From NCBI RefSeq assembly GCF_000513895.2, contig NZ_CP165783.1, positions 1,054,001 through 1,118,000 of the forward strand: a stretch of DNA of 64,000 bases, written 5' to 3'. The notes below the pieces were generated by a model. That model was not told the origin of the DNA and made no database searches. It saw only the letters and a list, made by a program, of their open reading frames with translations. The stretch is from Ensifer sp. WSM1721. GTDB lineage: Bacteria; Pseudomonadota; Alphaproteobacteria; Rhizobiales; Rhizobiaceae. Of this stretch, positions 1 to 9,529 are shown in pieces. Numbering within the stretch: position 1 is the first letter of the stretch; each line of letters begins with the position of its first letter. Position numbers and translations under genes: made by a program.

Positions 1-428
1 TCGGCGGTGTAGACGGCGTAGAAAGGAGCGCCCAGCTTTTCGACATTCGACATAATCTGCGAGTTCATCGCATTCGAGAGGATGACCAACGGGATCTCCT
101 TGGCGACCTTGGCGAGGCCGGCAGGCACGTCGGGATGCGGACCCCAGGTCGGGACGCGCTCATAGACCATGCGCGCCGCTTCTTCGCGGAATTTTATGCC
201 ATTGCGCTTGCAGGTCCGCTCGAGCGAATTGTGCACCACCTCCGCATAGGGCTTCCAGTCGCCGAGAATCTCGTCGAGGCGATAGGCGGCGAAATTCTTG
301 ATGAATTCCGCCATGCGCGGCTCGTCGAGTTGTTCGCCATAGAGGTCGCGCGCCGCTTCCGCCATTTGGAAGTTGGTCAGCGTGCCGTAGCAATCGAAGG
401 TGATGTATTTCGGACGGAAGGTCGACAT
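1..428 (-). CDS. Haloacid dehalogenase type II / HAD hydrolase (partial)
   Basis: The gene starts at 428 and runs off the left edge, so only about 142 N-terminal residues are visible. HAD motif I is clear as FDCYGTL, with the nucleophilic Asp at residue 12. A later segment, VILSNAMNSQ, fits motif II (Ser/Asn after a hydrophobic strand). The cap-domain helices between them fit L-2-haloacid dehalogenase-type enzymes, which act on small acids or phosphates in the cytoplasm. It is a paralogue of the HAD gene at 3217-3930 and is divergent from the acetyltransferase at 746. The true substrate cannot be told from sequence. Confidence 0.85.
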   Translation of the reverse strand, partial: MSTFRPKYITFDCYGTLTNFQMAEAARDLYGEQLDEPRMAEFIKNFAAYRLDEILGDWKPYAEVVHNSLERTCKRNGIKFREEAARMVYERVPTWGPHPDVPAGLAKVAKEIPLVILSNAMNSQIMSNVEKLGAPFYAVYTA

Positions 429-745
429 GTGAACTATCCTTGTAAGAGCGGGACCGGGGTTTACGTGTAAGGATCATAGGCGCCAGCCCATCCCTCGGCT
501 CACCTGATTTTGCAACGATCGAAGCAGAATCTATCGTATCCAAAGTCGGCTTTGGCAGAAGGTTGCGAGCCTTGCCTGCCGCCCTGCTTCTTGCCGCCCA
601 CATTCCGGTTACCCTCCCGCCTGCCAGCATAAGATGCGGCGGCCCGCGAGAGCAAAGCTATAAGATATTGCGCGGGCCGTGGCCTTCAGACGATCTGCCG
701 GCCACCACTCCTGCAGACTTCAGGGCAGGAAATAAGGACATCCAC
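429..745. other. Divergent intergenic region, no gene seen
   Basis: These 317 bases separate the leftward HAD gene from the rightward GNAT gene and must hold both promoters. Open frames crossing it are shadows. I see no convincing -35/-10 pair, hairpin or repeat. The only clear signal is the AAGGA ribosome-binding site at about 733-737, ahead of the GNAT start at 746. Confidence 0.5.
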
Positions 746-1582
746 ATGCAGACAAATCAGATCGAGATCACTGCCTTCGGTCCCGAGCATCTGGAAGCCG
801 CCGTTAGCCTCTCGCGGCAGGCCGGCTGGCCGCATCGCCTGGAGGATTGGCAGATGGCGCTCGCCCTGAGCGAAGGCGTGGTGGCCATCGAGGATGCGCG
901 AGTCGTCGGCACTGTGTTCGTCACGCCCTATAAGGCGGACTGCGCGACGATCAACATGGTGATTGTCGACGAGGCGATGCGCGGCCGCGGTCTCGGCCGG
1001 ACGCTCATGGATGCGGCGCTGCGGATCGCCGGCGACCGGCCGCTCCGGCTCGTGGCGACCGCCGAGGGATTGCCGCTCTATGAGAAACTTGGATTTCGGG
1101 AAACCGGGCGCGTGCTGCAGCATCAGGGCGTGGTCGGCGACGTCGCCGTGCCCCCGGGGATCGAGGCCGCAACCGCTGCCGACATCGATGCTATCGCCGC
1201 ACTTGACCGCCAGGCCTTCGGCGCCGACCGCGAAGGATTGGTCGCTTATCTCGCCAAGGTGGGCGAGTTCGCCGTGCTTCGACGCGACGGCCGCGTCTGT
1301 GGGTTTGGCGCGCTGCGTGCCTTCGGTCGTGGCGAGGTCATTGGTCCCGTGGTCGCCGCCGATCTCGACGATGCCAAGGCGCTCGTCGCCCATTTCATCG
1401 CCATGCGGCCGGGCCGCTTCTTGCGGGTCGACACCACCGCCGACGCCGGTCTTTCCGGCTGGCTTGCCGAACAGGGCCTCGCCCATGTCGGCGGAGGTAT
1501 CGCTATGACGAAGCCGCCGATCCACCGCGCCGCCGATCTCGTCGCTAACACCTTTGCCCTCGCCAACCAGGCGCTCGGCTGA
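746..1582 (+). CDS. GNAT family N-acetyltransferase, two-domain
   Basis: A 278-residue protein. I chose the ATG at 746 rather than the longer open frame because AAGGA lies 8 bases upstream and the protein then begins at the GNAT fold. The N-terminal half carries the acetyl-CoA loop motif V-x-x-x-x-R-G-R-G-L-G-R followed by the usual LYEKLGF strand. The C-terminal half resembles the extra YitH/HolE-type domain (Acetyltransf_18). It probably acetylates an amine or amino acid in the cytoplasm. It lies 14 bases before the aminotransferase, so the two are probably co-transcribed. Confidence 0.85.
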   Translation: MQTNQIEITAFGPEHLEAAVSLSRQAGWPHRLEDWQMALALSEGVVAIEDARVVGTVFVTPYKADCATINMVIVDEAMRGRGLGRTLMDAALRIAGDRPLRLVATAEGLPLYEKLGFRETGRVLQHQGVVGDVAVPPGIEAATAADIDAIAALDRQAFGADREGLVAYLAKVGEFAVLRRDGRVCGFGALRAFGRGEVIGPVVAADLDDAKALVAHFIAMRPGRFLRVDTTADAGLSGWLAEQGLAHVGGGIAMTKPPIHRAADLVANTFALANQALG

Positions 1583-1596
1583 TCCGGAGATCTTTG

Positions 1597-2973
1597 ATGT
1601 ACAGCAATTCCCTCATCGAACTCGATCGCGCCCACCTCATCCATCCAGTCGCCTCATACCGCGGCCATGAAAAGCTCGGCGTGCGCGTGCTCGCCTCTGC
1701 CAGGGGCGCGACGGTTACCGACGCTTCGGGCAAGCAGCTGATCGACGGTTTCGCCGGCCTCTGGTGCGTCAATGCCGGCTACGGACATGAGAGCATCGTC
1801 GAGGCGGCGGCAAAGCAGATGCGCGAACTGCCCTACGCGACGGCCTATTTCGGCCTCGGTTCGGAACCCGCAATCCGCCTCGCCTCGGAACTGGCCGAAC
1901 GCGCGCCGGGCGATCTCAACCATGTCTATTTCACGCTCGGCGGCTCCGATGCCGTCGACAGCACGATCCGCTTCATCCGCTACTACTGGATTGCCCGCGG
2001 CGAGCCGCAGCGCGATCAGTTCATCTCGGTCGAACAGGGCTATCACGGCTCCTCGACCGTCGGCGCCGGCCTAACCGCGCTGCCGGCCTTCCATGCCGGC
2101 TTCGGCATCCCCTTCGACTGGCAGCACAAGATCCCATCGCATTATGCCTACCGCAATCCCGTGGGTGAGGATCCGCAGGCAATCATTGACGCATCGCTGG
2201 CGGCACTCCGTCACAAGGTCGAGGAGATCGGCCCCGAGCGCGTCGCCGCCTTCTATGCCGAACCTATCCAGGGCTCGGGCGGCGTGCTGGTGCCGCCCAG
2301 GGGGTGGATGAAGGCGATGCGTGAACTCTGCCGCGAGCTCGGCATCCTCTTCGTTGCCGACGAGGTGATCACCGGCTTCGGCCGCACAGGCCCGCTCTTT
2401 GCTTCAAGCGAGGACGAGATCGTCCCGGATTTCATCACCACGGCCAAAGGTCTCACGTCCGGCTATGTGCCGATGGGAGCCGTCTTCATGGCCGACCACA
2501 TCTATCAGACGATCGCCGACGGTGCCGGCGCTTCCGCCGTCGGCCACGGCTACACCTATTCGGCCCATCCGGTGAGCGCCGCCGTCGGTCTCGAGGTGCT
2601 GAAGCTTTACGAGAACGGTCTCTTGGAAAACGGCGTCAAGGTCGGTGCCCGGCTGATGGAAGGTCTCGAAAGCTTGAGGGACCACCCGCTCGTGGGCGAT
2701 GTGCGTGGCCGCGGCATGCTGGCCGCCATAGAGCTCGTCGTCGACAAGGCAAAGAAGACGCCCTTGCCGGCGGCCGCGGAACCGGCCCGGCGCATTTTCG
2801 ATCGCGCCTGGGAAAACGGTCTCGTCATCCGCGCCTTCGCCAATGGCGTTCTTGGCTATGCGCCACCGCTCTGCTGCACCGAGGCTGAGATCGACGCGAT
2901 CGTCGAGCGCACACGCGCGACGCTCGACGAGACATTGCAGGATCCGGATGTCCGCCAGGCTCTGAAGGCCTGA
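1597..2973 (+). CDS. Class III (omega) aminotransferase, PLP-dependent
   Basis: A 458-residue fold-type I aminotransferase of the omega-amino acid:pyruvate / putrescine:pyruvate type. FVADEVITGFGRTG gives the PLP-pyridine Asp (about residue 255), and TTAKGLTSGY gives the Schiff-base Lys (about residue 284). The ATG at 1597 has GGAGA 6 bases upstream; a TTG just before it is less likely. It transfers an amino group from an omega-amino acid or amine to a 2-oxo acid. Its place between the GNAT gene and the HAD and ABC importer genes suggests catabolism of an imported amine or modified amino acid. The precise substrate is unknown. Confidence 0.88.
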   Translation: MYSNSLIELDRAHLIHPVASYRGHEKLGVRVLASARGATVTDASGKQLIDGFAGLWCVNAGYGHESIVEAAAKQMRELPYATAYFGLGSEPAIRLASELAERAPGDLNHVYFTLGGSDAVDSTIRFIRYYWIARGEPQRDQFISVEQGYHGSSTVGAGLTALPAFHAGFGIPFDWQHKIPSHYAYRNPVGEDPQAIIDASLAALRHKVEEIGPERVAAFYAEPIQGSGGVLVPPRGWMKAMRELCRELGILFVADEVITGFGRTGPLFASSEDEIVPDFITTAKGLTSGYVPMGAVFMADHIYQTIADGAGASAVGHGYTYSAHPVSAAVGLEVLKLYENGLLENGVKVGARLMEGLESLRDHPLVGDVRGRGMLAAIELVVDKAKKTPLPAAAEPARRIFDRAWENGLVIRAFANGVLGYAPPLCCTEAEIDAIVERTRATLDETLQDPDVRQALKA

Positions 2974-3216
2974 GGCGCGCCTTGCCGCGATATATCGCGG
3001 CAAGGTCATATTCGGAATTTTGTGCCGCGCCATGGCGACTTTTCGGAGACTCCGGCGCGGCATAGATGCCAAACTCAAATGCAAGGAAAGCGGCCGAAGC
3101 CCAGCATAGGCGGCCTTTCCAGCAAGAGCGGGGAAACATCCCGCCGCAGGGAACAGAATATTCTTCTTCATGAAGTTGGCGCTCCGACCCGGACGCCAAA
3201 AAACTGGGGAATTGAC

Positions 3217-3930
3217 GTGCGCAAGAGCCTTCCGGAATTCAAATACATGACCTTCGATGTCGTCGGCACGCTGATCGACTTCGAAGGCGGCCTCAAGAAA
3301 TGTCTCGACGGCATCGCCGCCGAGGCCGGTGTGGCGATCGACGGCGAGAAGGCGCTGAGCCTTTACCGCGCGGCGCGCTACTCCAAGGATGCCGACCTCT
3401 TTCCGGACGATCTCGTGCGCGTCTATCTTGAAATCGCGCCAAAGCTCGGCTTGCCGGCGGACCGCAGATACGGAGAGCGTCTCAGGGACTCCGCCAGGCA
3501 CTGGAAGGCCTTTGCAGACAGCGCCGGAGCGCTGGCGCGCCTTGCCAAGGATTACCGGCTCGTGGCGATGACGAATGCCCGCCGCTGGGCCTTCGACTTC
3601 TTCGCCAAGGAGCTGGGCAATCCCTTCTATGTCGCCTTTACCGCCGACGATACCGGCACCGAAAAACCGGATCCCGTCTTCTTCGAGAAGGTCTTCGACT
3701 TCATAGCCTCGGAAGGAAATTCGAAGGACGACGTCCTGCACGTCGCCCAGAGCCAGTACCACGACATCGGCATTTCGCGGAAACTCGGGCTGACCAACTG
3801 CTGGATCGAGCGGCGTCACGCCCAGAAGGGCTATGGCGGCACGATCGAGCCGGCCGAATTCACCAAGCCCGATTACCACTTCACCTCCATGGCCGGCCTT
3901 GCCGATGCCGTAGCCGCCGCACGCAGCTGA
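3217..3930 (+). CDS. Haloacid dehalogenase type II / HAD hydrolase
   Basis: A 237-residue HAD hydrolase starting at GTG 3217, with GGGGA 6 bases upstream. Upstream in-frame codons lack family similarity. Motif I is FDVVGTL (Asp14 nucleophile), motif II is VAMTNAR, the Lys motif is TEKPDPVFF, and the C-terminal acidic motif is altered to VAQSQYHDI. It follows the aminotransferase after a 243-base gap and precedes the ABC importer by 70 bases. Together with the paralogue at the left edge, this points to a pathway that needs dehalogenation or dephosphorylation of a small acid, which is an inference. Confidence 0.87.
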   Translation: MRKSLPEFKYMTFDVVGTLIDFEGGLKKCLDGIAAEAGVAIDGEKALSLYRAARYSKDADLFPDDLVRVYLEIAPKLGLPADRRYGERLRDSARHWKAFADSAGALARLAKDYRLVAMTNARRWAFDFFAKELGNPFYVAFTADDTGTEKPDPVFFEKVFDFIASEGNSKDDVLHVAQSQYHDIGISRKLGLTNCWIERRHAQKGYGGTIEPAEFTKPDYHFTSMAGLADAVAAARS

Positions 3931-4000
3931 CCAGTTCACCGGATCGGGTCCAAGCCCACGGAAGAAGGGCAGCCCGCCAACAGACGAAAAGGGGAATGAC

Positions 4001-5611
4001 ATGAACGACAAGATCACCAATTGGACCAGATCCGACGACGCCATGGTCGAAGCCGCCATCCGTCGTGGCGCAACCCGCCGCGAACTGTTGCAGATGCTGC
4101 TCGCAGGCGGCGTCGCCATGTCGGCCGGCGGCGTCCTGCTCGGTCGCGCCTCTGACGCGATAGCCGCAACTCCGGTAACCGGAGGCCACCTCAAGGTCGC
4201 GGGCTTCACGTCTTCGACCGCAGACACGCTCGACCCGGCCAAAGCTTCGAATTCCACCGACTATTCACGCTGCGCCGCAGTGTACAACCGGCTCTCCAGT
4301 CTCGACAAAGCCGGCACCACGCAGATGGAGCTGGCAGAAAGCATCGAAAGTGCCGATGCCAAGGTGTGGACCGTGAAATTGCGCAAGGGCGTTACCTTCC
4401 ACGATGGAAAGCCGCTGACATCCGCGGACGTGATCTTCTCGCTCAAGCGCCATCTGGATCCCGATGTCGGTTCCAAGGTCAATGCCATCGCGAAGCAGAT
4501 TGCCGGTTTCAAGGCGGTCGACGATCTCACGGTCGAAATCACACTTGCCGATGCCAACGCAGATCTGCCGACAATCCTGGCGCTGCATCACTTCATGATC
4601 GTCGCCGACGGCACCACCGACTTCTCCAAGGGGAACGGCACCGGACCGTTCGTTCTCGAAAGCTTCGAGCCGGGCGTGCGCTCGCTTATGCGGAGGAACG
4701 AGAACTACTGGAAGTCAAAAGGACCATTTGTTGACGCATTTGAATTCTTCGCGATCAGCGACGATAGTTCGCGCGTGAATGCGTTGTTGTCCGGAGACAC
4801 CCATGTCGCCGCCGCCATCAACCCCCGTTCGGAGCGCCTTGTCGAGAGCCAGCCAGGCTTCATCCTCTCGAAATCGGCCGCCAACAGCTACACCAATCTC
4901 AACATGCGCCTTGACATGGCCCCGGGCCAGAACAAGGACTTCGTGGCCGGTATGAAGCACCTGGTCAATCGCGAGCAGATCCTAAGGGCGGCCCTGCGCG
5001 GGCGCGGCGAAATCGGCAACGACCAGCCGGTCTTTCCGGGCAACGTCTACCGCAATGACGATCTCAAGCCGAAGCCGTACGATCCTGAAAAGGCGAAGTT
5101 TCATTTCGAGAAGGCCGGCGTTTTCGGCCAGACGATCCCGATGGTCGCTTCCGACGCGGCTACCGGTTCGGTCGACATGGCGATGATCATCCAGGCCGCT
5201 GCTGCCGAGATCGGCCTGAAGCTGGATGTCCAGCGCGTGCCCTCGGACGGCTACTGGGACAATTACTGGCTCAAGGCGCCCATCCACTTCGGCAACATTA
5301 ATTACCGGCCGACGCCTGACATCCTGTTCTCCCTGCTATACGCCTCCGGGGCTCCCTGGAACGAGAGCCAGTATAAGTCGGAGAAATTCGATAAGATGCT
5401 CGTCGAGGCGCGCGGCTCGCTCGATCAGGAGAAGCGCAAGGCGATCTACAATGAGATGCAGGTGATGGTCGCCGAGGAGGCCGGCACGATCATTCCGGCC
5501 TACCTGACAGGTGTCGACGCCATCACCGAGAAGCTCAAAGGCATGGAAACCAACCCGCTCGGAGGTATGATGGGATATCGCATGGCCGAGCATGTCTGGT
5601 TCGAAGCCTGA
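4001..5611 (+). CDS. ABC transporter substrate-binding protein, family 5 (peptide/opine type)
   Basis: A 536-residue periplasmic binding protein of the DppA/OppA/nickel class (SBP_bac_5). The N-terminus has a twin-arginine-like signal (RRELLQMLLAGG) ending near AIAA, so Tat export is likely. Family features include the GVTFHDGKPLTSADVIFSLK block and the NGTGPFVLESFEPG region. It is the first gene of an importer operon with two permeases and a fused double ATPase. Such systems import di- or oligopeptides, opines or similar nitrogen compounds. The neighbouring aminotransferase and FAD oxidoreductase favour an amino-acid-derived ligand. Confidence 0.93.
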   Translation: MNDKITNWTRSDDAMVEAAIRRGATRRELLQMLLAGGVAMSAGGVLLGRASDAIAATPVTGGHLKVAGFTSSTADTLDPAKASNSTDYSRCAAVYNRLSSLDKAGTTQMELAESIESADAKVWTVKLRKGVTFHDGKPLTSADVIFSLKRHLDPDVGSKVNAIAKQIAGFKAVDDLTVEITLADANADLPTILALHHFMIVADGTTDFSKGNGTGPFVLESFEPGVRSLMRRNENYWKSKGPFVDAFEFFAISDDSSRVNALLSGDTHVAAAINPRSERLVESQPGFILSKSAANSYTNLNMRLDMAPGQNKDFVAGMKHLVNREQILRAALRGRGEIGNDQPVFPGNVYRNDDLKPKPYDPEKAKFHFEKAGVFGQTIPMVASDAATGSVDMAMIIQAAAAEIGLKLDVQRVPSDGYWDNYWLKAPIHFGNINYRPTPDILFSLLYASGAPWNESQYKSEKFDKMLVEARGSLDQEKRKAIYNEMQVMVAEEAGTIIPAYLTGVDAITEKLKGMETNPLGGMMGYRMAEHVWFEA

Positions 5612-5703
5612 TTGAGCAACTGGGTTTGGGGGCTGCAGCCGCATCGCTGCGGCCCTCGGGCATTATGGTTCGAAACCTGTCTTGAAAGCCGAAAGGGAGC
5701 ACC

Positions 5704-6654
5704 GTGAACAACCGGGTCCTATCCCTTGTGCTGAGCAGATTGCTCATCGCCCTGATCACGCTGGTGATCGTCTCCTTCGCCGTCTTCTTTGCGACGACGC
5801 TCCTGCCAGGGGATACCGCGTCGATCCTGCTCGGCCAGGCCGCCACGCCGGAGGCCGTCGAAGGCCTGCGCAAGGCCATGCATCTTGACGAACCGGCAAT
5901 CTTCCGTTTCCTGCGCTGGATCGTCGGCCTGGTGCAGGGCGATCTTGGTACCTCCTACGCCAACGAGATGCCGGTCGCGGATCTGATCGGCGGACGCTTC
6001 GTCAACACGCTGCAGCTCGCAGGCGTTACCGCGCTCTTCTCAGTGCCGATCGCACTCACGCTCGGCATCACCGCGGCGATGCTGCGCGGCTCACTCTACG
6101 ACCGCACCGTCACGGTACTGACGATCGGCATCATTTCGGTGCCGGAATTCATGATCGCGACCTCCGCCGTGCTGATCTTCGCCGTTTATCTGAAATGGCT
6201 GCCGGCGCTCTCTTTTGCCAATGACGTCACGTCGCTCACCGATCTCCTGCGCATCTATGCCATGCCGGTGATCACGCTGACCTTCGGTGTCTCGGCGCAA
6301 ATGATTCGCATGACACGGGCAGCGGTGATCGAGACACTCAACACGCCCTATGTCGAGATGGCGCTGCTTAAGGGCGCCTCGCGGCCGCGCATGGTTTTTC
6401 GCCATGCGCTCCCCAACGCGCTGGGGCCGATCGTCAATGCGGTCGCGCTTTCGCTCTCGTACTTGGTCGGCGGCGTCATCATCGTCGAGACGATCTTCAA
6501 CTATCCCGGAATTGCCAAGCTGATGGTCGATGCCGTCGCCACGCGAGACCTGCCGCTGATCCAGAGCTGCGCGATGATCTTCTGCCTCGGCTACCTGCTG
6601 CTGATCACGACGGCCGACATCATCGCCATCCTTTCCAATCCGAGGCTTCGATGA
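5704..6654 (+). CDS. ABC transporter permease (DppB-like)
   Basis: A 316-residue inner-membrane permease. It has about six hydrophobic segments, the usual long first periplasmic loop (LPGDTASILLG...), and the cytoplasmic EAA coupling motif around ALLKGASRPRMVFRHALPN. It starts 92 bases after the binding protein, with GGGAGCACC before the start codon. It overlaps the next permease by four bases (ATGA), so the two are translationally coupled. It forms one half of the membrane channel. Confidence 0.93.
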   Translation: MNNRVLSLVLSRLLIALITLVIVSFAVFFATTLLPGDTASILLGQAATPEAVEGLRKAMHLDEPAIFRFLRWIVGLVQGDLGTSYANEMPVADLIGGRFVNTLQLAGVTALFSVPIALTLGITAAMLRGSLYDRTVTVLTIGIISVPEFMIATSAVLIFAVYLKWLPALSFANDVTSLTDLLRIYAMPVITLTFGVSAQMIRMTRAAVIETLNTPYVEMALLKGASRPRMVFRHALPNALGPIVNAVALSLSYLVGGVIIVETIFNYPGIAKLMVDAVATRDLPLIQSCAMIFCLGYLLLITTADIIAILSNPRLR

Positions 6655-7520
6655 CAATGACTACTTCGAGCACTTCGACGACTTCCGCCCGAACATCCGG
6701 AACCCGGCTTGGCTACCGCTTCAACCTCATCGGCATGATCGGCCTTGCGGTCATCCTTTTCTGGGCGCTCGTTGCGATCTTCGCGCCGCTGATCATCCCC
6801 TATCCGGTCGGCGAGATCGTCGATCTCGATTACTTCGGCCCGATGAGCGCAGACTTCTGGCTCGGCTCCGACTATCTCGGCCGCGACATGCTCTCGCGCA
6901 TCCTGATGGGTGCCCGCTACACGGTCGGCATCTCGCTCGCAGCGGTGACGATCGCCTGTTTCTCCGGCGTAGTCCTCGGCATGATCGCGGCGGTCGCCGG
7001 CGGCTGGCTCGACACGCTCTTGAGCCGCTTCCTCGACGCCCTCAATTCGATCCCGAGCAAGCTCTTCGGCCTCGTCGTGGTCGCCGCCGTCGGCTCCTCG
7101 ATTCCGGTGCTGATCCTCACGCTTTCGGTGATATACATCCCAGGCGCCTACCGCTTCGCCCGCGCGCTCGCCGTCAACATCAATACGATGGACTTCATCA
7201 CGGTGGCGCGTATCCGCGGCGAGAGCACGCTTTATCTCATCCGCTCGGAGATTCTGCCGAACATCATCGGCCCGGTGCTCGCCGACCTCGGGATCCGCTT
7301 CGTCTTCATCGTCCTCTTGCTCTCCGGCCTCTCCTTCCTCGGCCTCGGCGTCCAGCCGCCCTATGCGGACTGGGGCGCGCTCGTTCGCGAGAACATCGGC
7401 GGCCTGCCCTTCGGCGCGCCGGCGGTCATGTTCCCGTCGCTCGCCATTGCCAGCCTCACGATCAGCGTCAACCTGCTGATCGACAACTTGCCGCAGAAGA
7501 TCCGCGATCGGAGCGAATGA
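6651..7520 (+). CDS. ABC transporter permease (DppC-like)
   Basis: A 289-residue second permease. After a Ser/Thr-rich N-terminus it has the DppC features GSDYLGRDMLSRILMGAR and the EAA-loop TVARIRGESTLYLIRSEILPN. It overlaps both the DppB-like gene before it (ATGA at 6651-6654) and the ATPase gene after it (ATGA at 7517-7520). It pairs with the DppB-like protein in the inner membrane. Confidence 0.93.
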   Translation: MTMTTSSTSTTSARTSGTRLGYRFNLIGMIGLAVILFWALVAIFAPLIIPYPVGEIVDLDYFGPMSADFWLGSDYLGRDMLSRILMGARYTVGISLAAVTIACFSGVVLGMIAAVAGGWLDTLLSRFLDALNSIPSKLFGLVVVAAVGSSIPVLILTLSVIYIPGAYRFARALAVNINTMDFITVARIRGESTLYLIRSEILPNIIGPVLADLGIRFVFIVLLLSGLSFLGLGVQPPYADWGALVRENIGGLPFGAPAVMFPSLAIASLTISVNLLIDNLPQKIRDRSE

Positions 7521-9175
7521 TGGCCAATCTCGTAGAAATCCGTGACCTCAAGGTCGAAGCCACCACCGATTCCGGCCGCCGCGTCGAAATCATCAAGGGC
7601 GTCAGCCTCGATATCGCCGATGGCGAGATCGTGGCGCTGATCGGCGAAAGCGGCTCTGGCAAGACGACGATTGCGCTGACGCTGATGGGATATGCGCGCC
7701 CGGGCTGCCGCATCGCCGGAGGCAGCGTCTCGATGGCCGGAAGGGATATGATAACCCTCAGCGAAAAACAGCGCGCGAGGGTGCGCGGCACCGAAGTCAC
7801 CTATGTTCCACAATCCGCCGCCGCCGCATTCAACCCGGCTGCCACGATCATGGACCAAGTGATCGAGGTGACCCGCATCCACGGGCTCATGTCGCCGGAC
7901 GAGGCGCGCGCCCGCGCCGTCGAACTCTTCCGGGCGTTGTCCCTACCCGAGCCCGAGACGATCGGAAGCCGCTATCCGCACCAGGTCTCCGGCGGCCAGT
8001 TGCAGCGTCTTTCCGCGGCCATGGCGCTTATCGGCGACCCGAAGCTCGTCATCTTCGACGAGCCGACCACGGCGCTCGACGTCACGACGCAGATCGAGGT
8101 GCTGCGCGCCTTCAAGTCGGTGATGAAGAAGGGCGACATCGCCGGCGTCTATGTCTCCCATGACCTCGCGGTGGTCGCCCAGATCGCCGACCGCATCGTC
8201 GTCTTGAAGGGCGGCGAAGTACAGGAGGTCGGCACCACCGAGGAAATCCTCTCGAACGCCAAGCACCCTTACACGCGCGAACTCCTCTCGGCCTTCGAAC
8301 CAAAGCCCCGGGAGGGTGCCGACCCAGCTGAGACCACACCGGCTCCGCTTCTGAAGATTGAAAACCTGGTCGCGGGATACGGTCCGTCCCAGATCGATGG
8401 CTTGCCGCTCGTGCGCGCCGTCGAAGATGTGAGCCTCAAGGTGGAGAAGGGGCGCAACCTCGGCATCATCGGCGAGTCGGGTTGCGGCAAGTCGACGCTC
8501 GCCCGCGCCATTGCCGGCATATTGCCGGCTGCCGTCGGCAAGATCGTCTTCGACGGCAAGGAACTCGGCCGCAGCGCCCGCGAGCGCACGCGCGACCAGC
8601 TGCGCGAGATGCAGATCGTCTTTCAATATGCCGACACGGCGCTCAACCCCGCGAAGTCGGTCGAGGACATCCTGGATCGGCCGCTCGTGTTCTATCATGG
8701 CATGAACGCGAAGGCGCGCAGCGTCCGCATCGACGAGCTGCTCGACATGGTGCGCCTGCCCCGCAATCTGCGTCATCGCCGGCCCGCCGAGCTTTCCGGC
8801 GGCCAGAAGCAGCGTGTCAACTTCGCCCGGGCGCTTGCCGCCGATCCGAAGCTGATCCTTTGCGACGAGATCACCTCGGCGCTCGACACGGTGGTCGCCG
8901 CCGCCGTGATCGAACTGCTGAAGGAATTGCAGCGCGAGCTCGGTCTCTCCTATATCTTCATCAGCCACGACCTCTCCGTGGTGGAGGCGATCTGCGATGA
9001 GATCGTCGTGATGTATGGCGGCAAAAAGGTCGAGGACATCACTTCGGCCAAGGTCAAGGCGCCGCACCACCCCTATTCGCAGCTGCTCTTCTCGTCGGTG
9101 CCGAAGCTCGATCCCGCCTGGCTCGATGGCCTCGAGCAGGACCCGGAATTGGTACGGGCCTATTGCCGGCGGTAG
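7517..9175 (+). CDS. ABC transporter, fused tandem ATPase (DppD-DppF type)
   Basis: A 552-residue protein made of two complete ATPase domains, as in GsiA/YejF-type single-chain peptide transporter ATPases. Domain 1 has Walker A GESGSGKTT, signature VSGGQLQR and Walker B LVIFDEPTTALD. Domain 2 has Walker A GESGCGKST, signature LSGGQKQR and Walker B LILCDEITSALD, with Ile where Pro is usual. Each domain carries its own H-loop (SHDLAVV, SHDLSVV). It powers the preceding permeases and closes the operon. The start at 7517 overlaps the permease stop; a second ATG at 7520 is possible. Confidence 0.94.
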   Translation: MMANLVEIRDLKVEATTDSGRRVEIIKGVSLDIADGEIVALIGESGSGKTTIALTLMGYARPGCRIAGGSVSMAGRDMITLSEKQRARVRGTEVTYVPQSAAAAFNPAATIMDQVIEVTRIHGLMSPDEARARAVELFRALSLPEPETIGSRYPHQVSGGQLQRLSAAMALIGDPKLVIFDEPTTALDVTTQIEVLRAFKSVMKKGDIAGVYVSHDLAVVAQIADRIVVLKGGEVQEVGTTEEILSNAKHPYTRELLSAFEPKPREGADPAETTPAPLLKIENLVAGYGPSQIDGLPLVRAVEDVSLKVEKGRNLGIIGESGCGKSTLARAIAGILPAAVGKIVFDGKELGRSARERTRDQLREMQIVFQYADTALNPAKSVEDILDRPLVFYHGMNAKARSVRIDELLDMVRLPRNLRHRRPAELSGGQKQRVNFARALAADPKLILCDEITSALDTVVAAAVIELLKELQRELGLSYIFISHDLSVVEAICDEIVVMYGGKKVEDITSAKVKAPHHPYSQLLFSSVPKLDPAWLDGLEQDPELVRAYCRR

Positions 9176-9529
9176 AAGACCGGAGCTTGCGCCAAAAATC
9201 CCCTCGTCCGGTCGCCCGACCGCCTCTCCCCGCATGCGAGCGACGGTGTCCGGCAGCAACGCCGAGCCTCGCTCTCCAGCGAGACGGACTTCCGGTGGCG
9301 AAGAGTGGAGCCGCCCCCGTCGTTTTCACGGAGCCTGCGGAGATCGAGCTTTGGATGTCCGCCGACTGGAAGGACGCCAAATCGCGGCAGCGGCCGTTCC
9401 CGACCGAACACATCACCCTCCTACCTGTCGAGAGACATTGCATGCTAGCTTCAATCGTCGCCTGTTGGCTTGCCAAGCTCGCGCTCAACGTGCAAAGCGG
9501 GAGCCTTCCTGCTGACTCGGCGAGCACCC
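9176..9529. other. Intergenic region, no gene seen
   Basis: These 354 bases between the ABC operon and the SUKH gene hold only short open frames with no family look, including one on the plus strand running into the SUKH gene. No clear hairpin terminator or repeat was found. The stretch may be a decayed coding remnant, but I cannot name one. Confidence 0.4.
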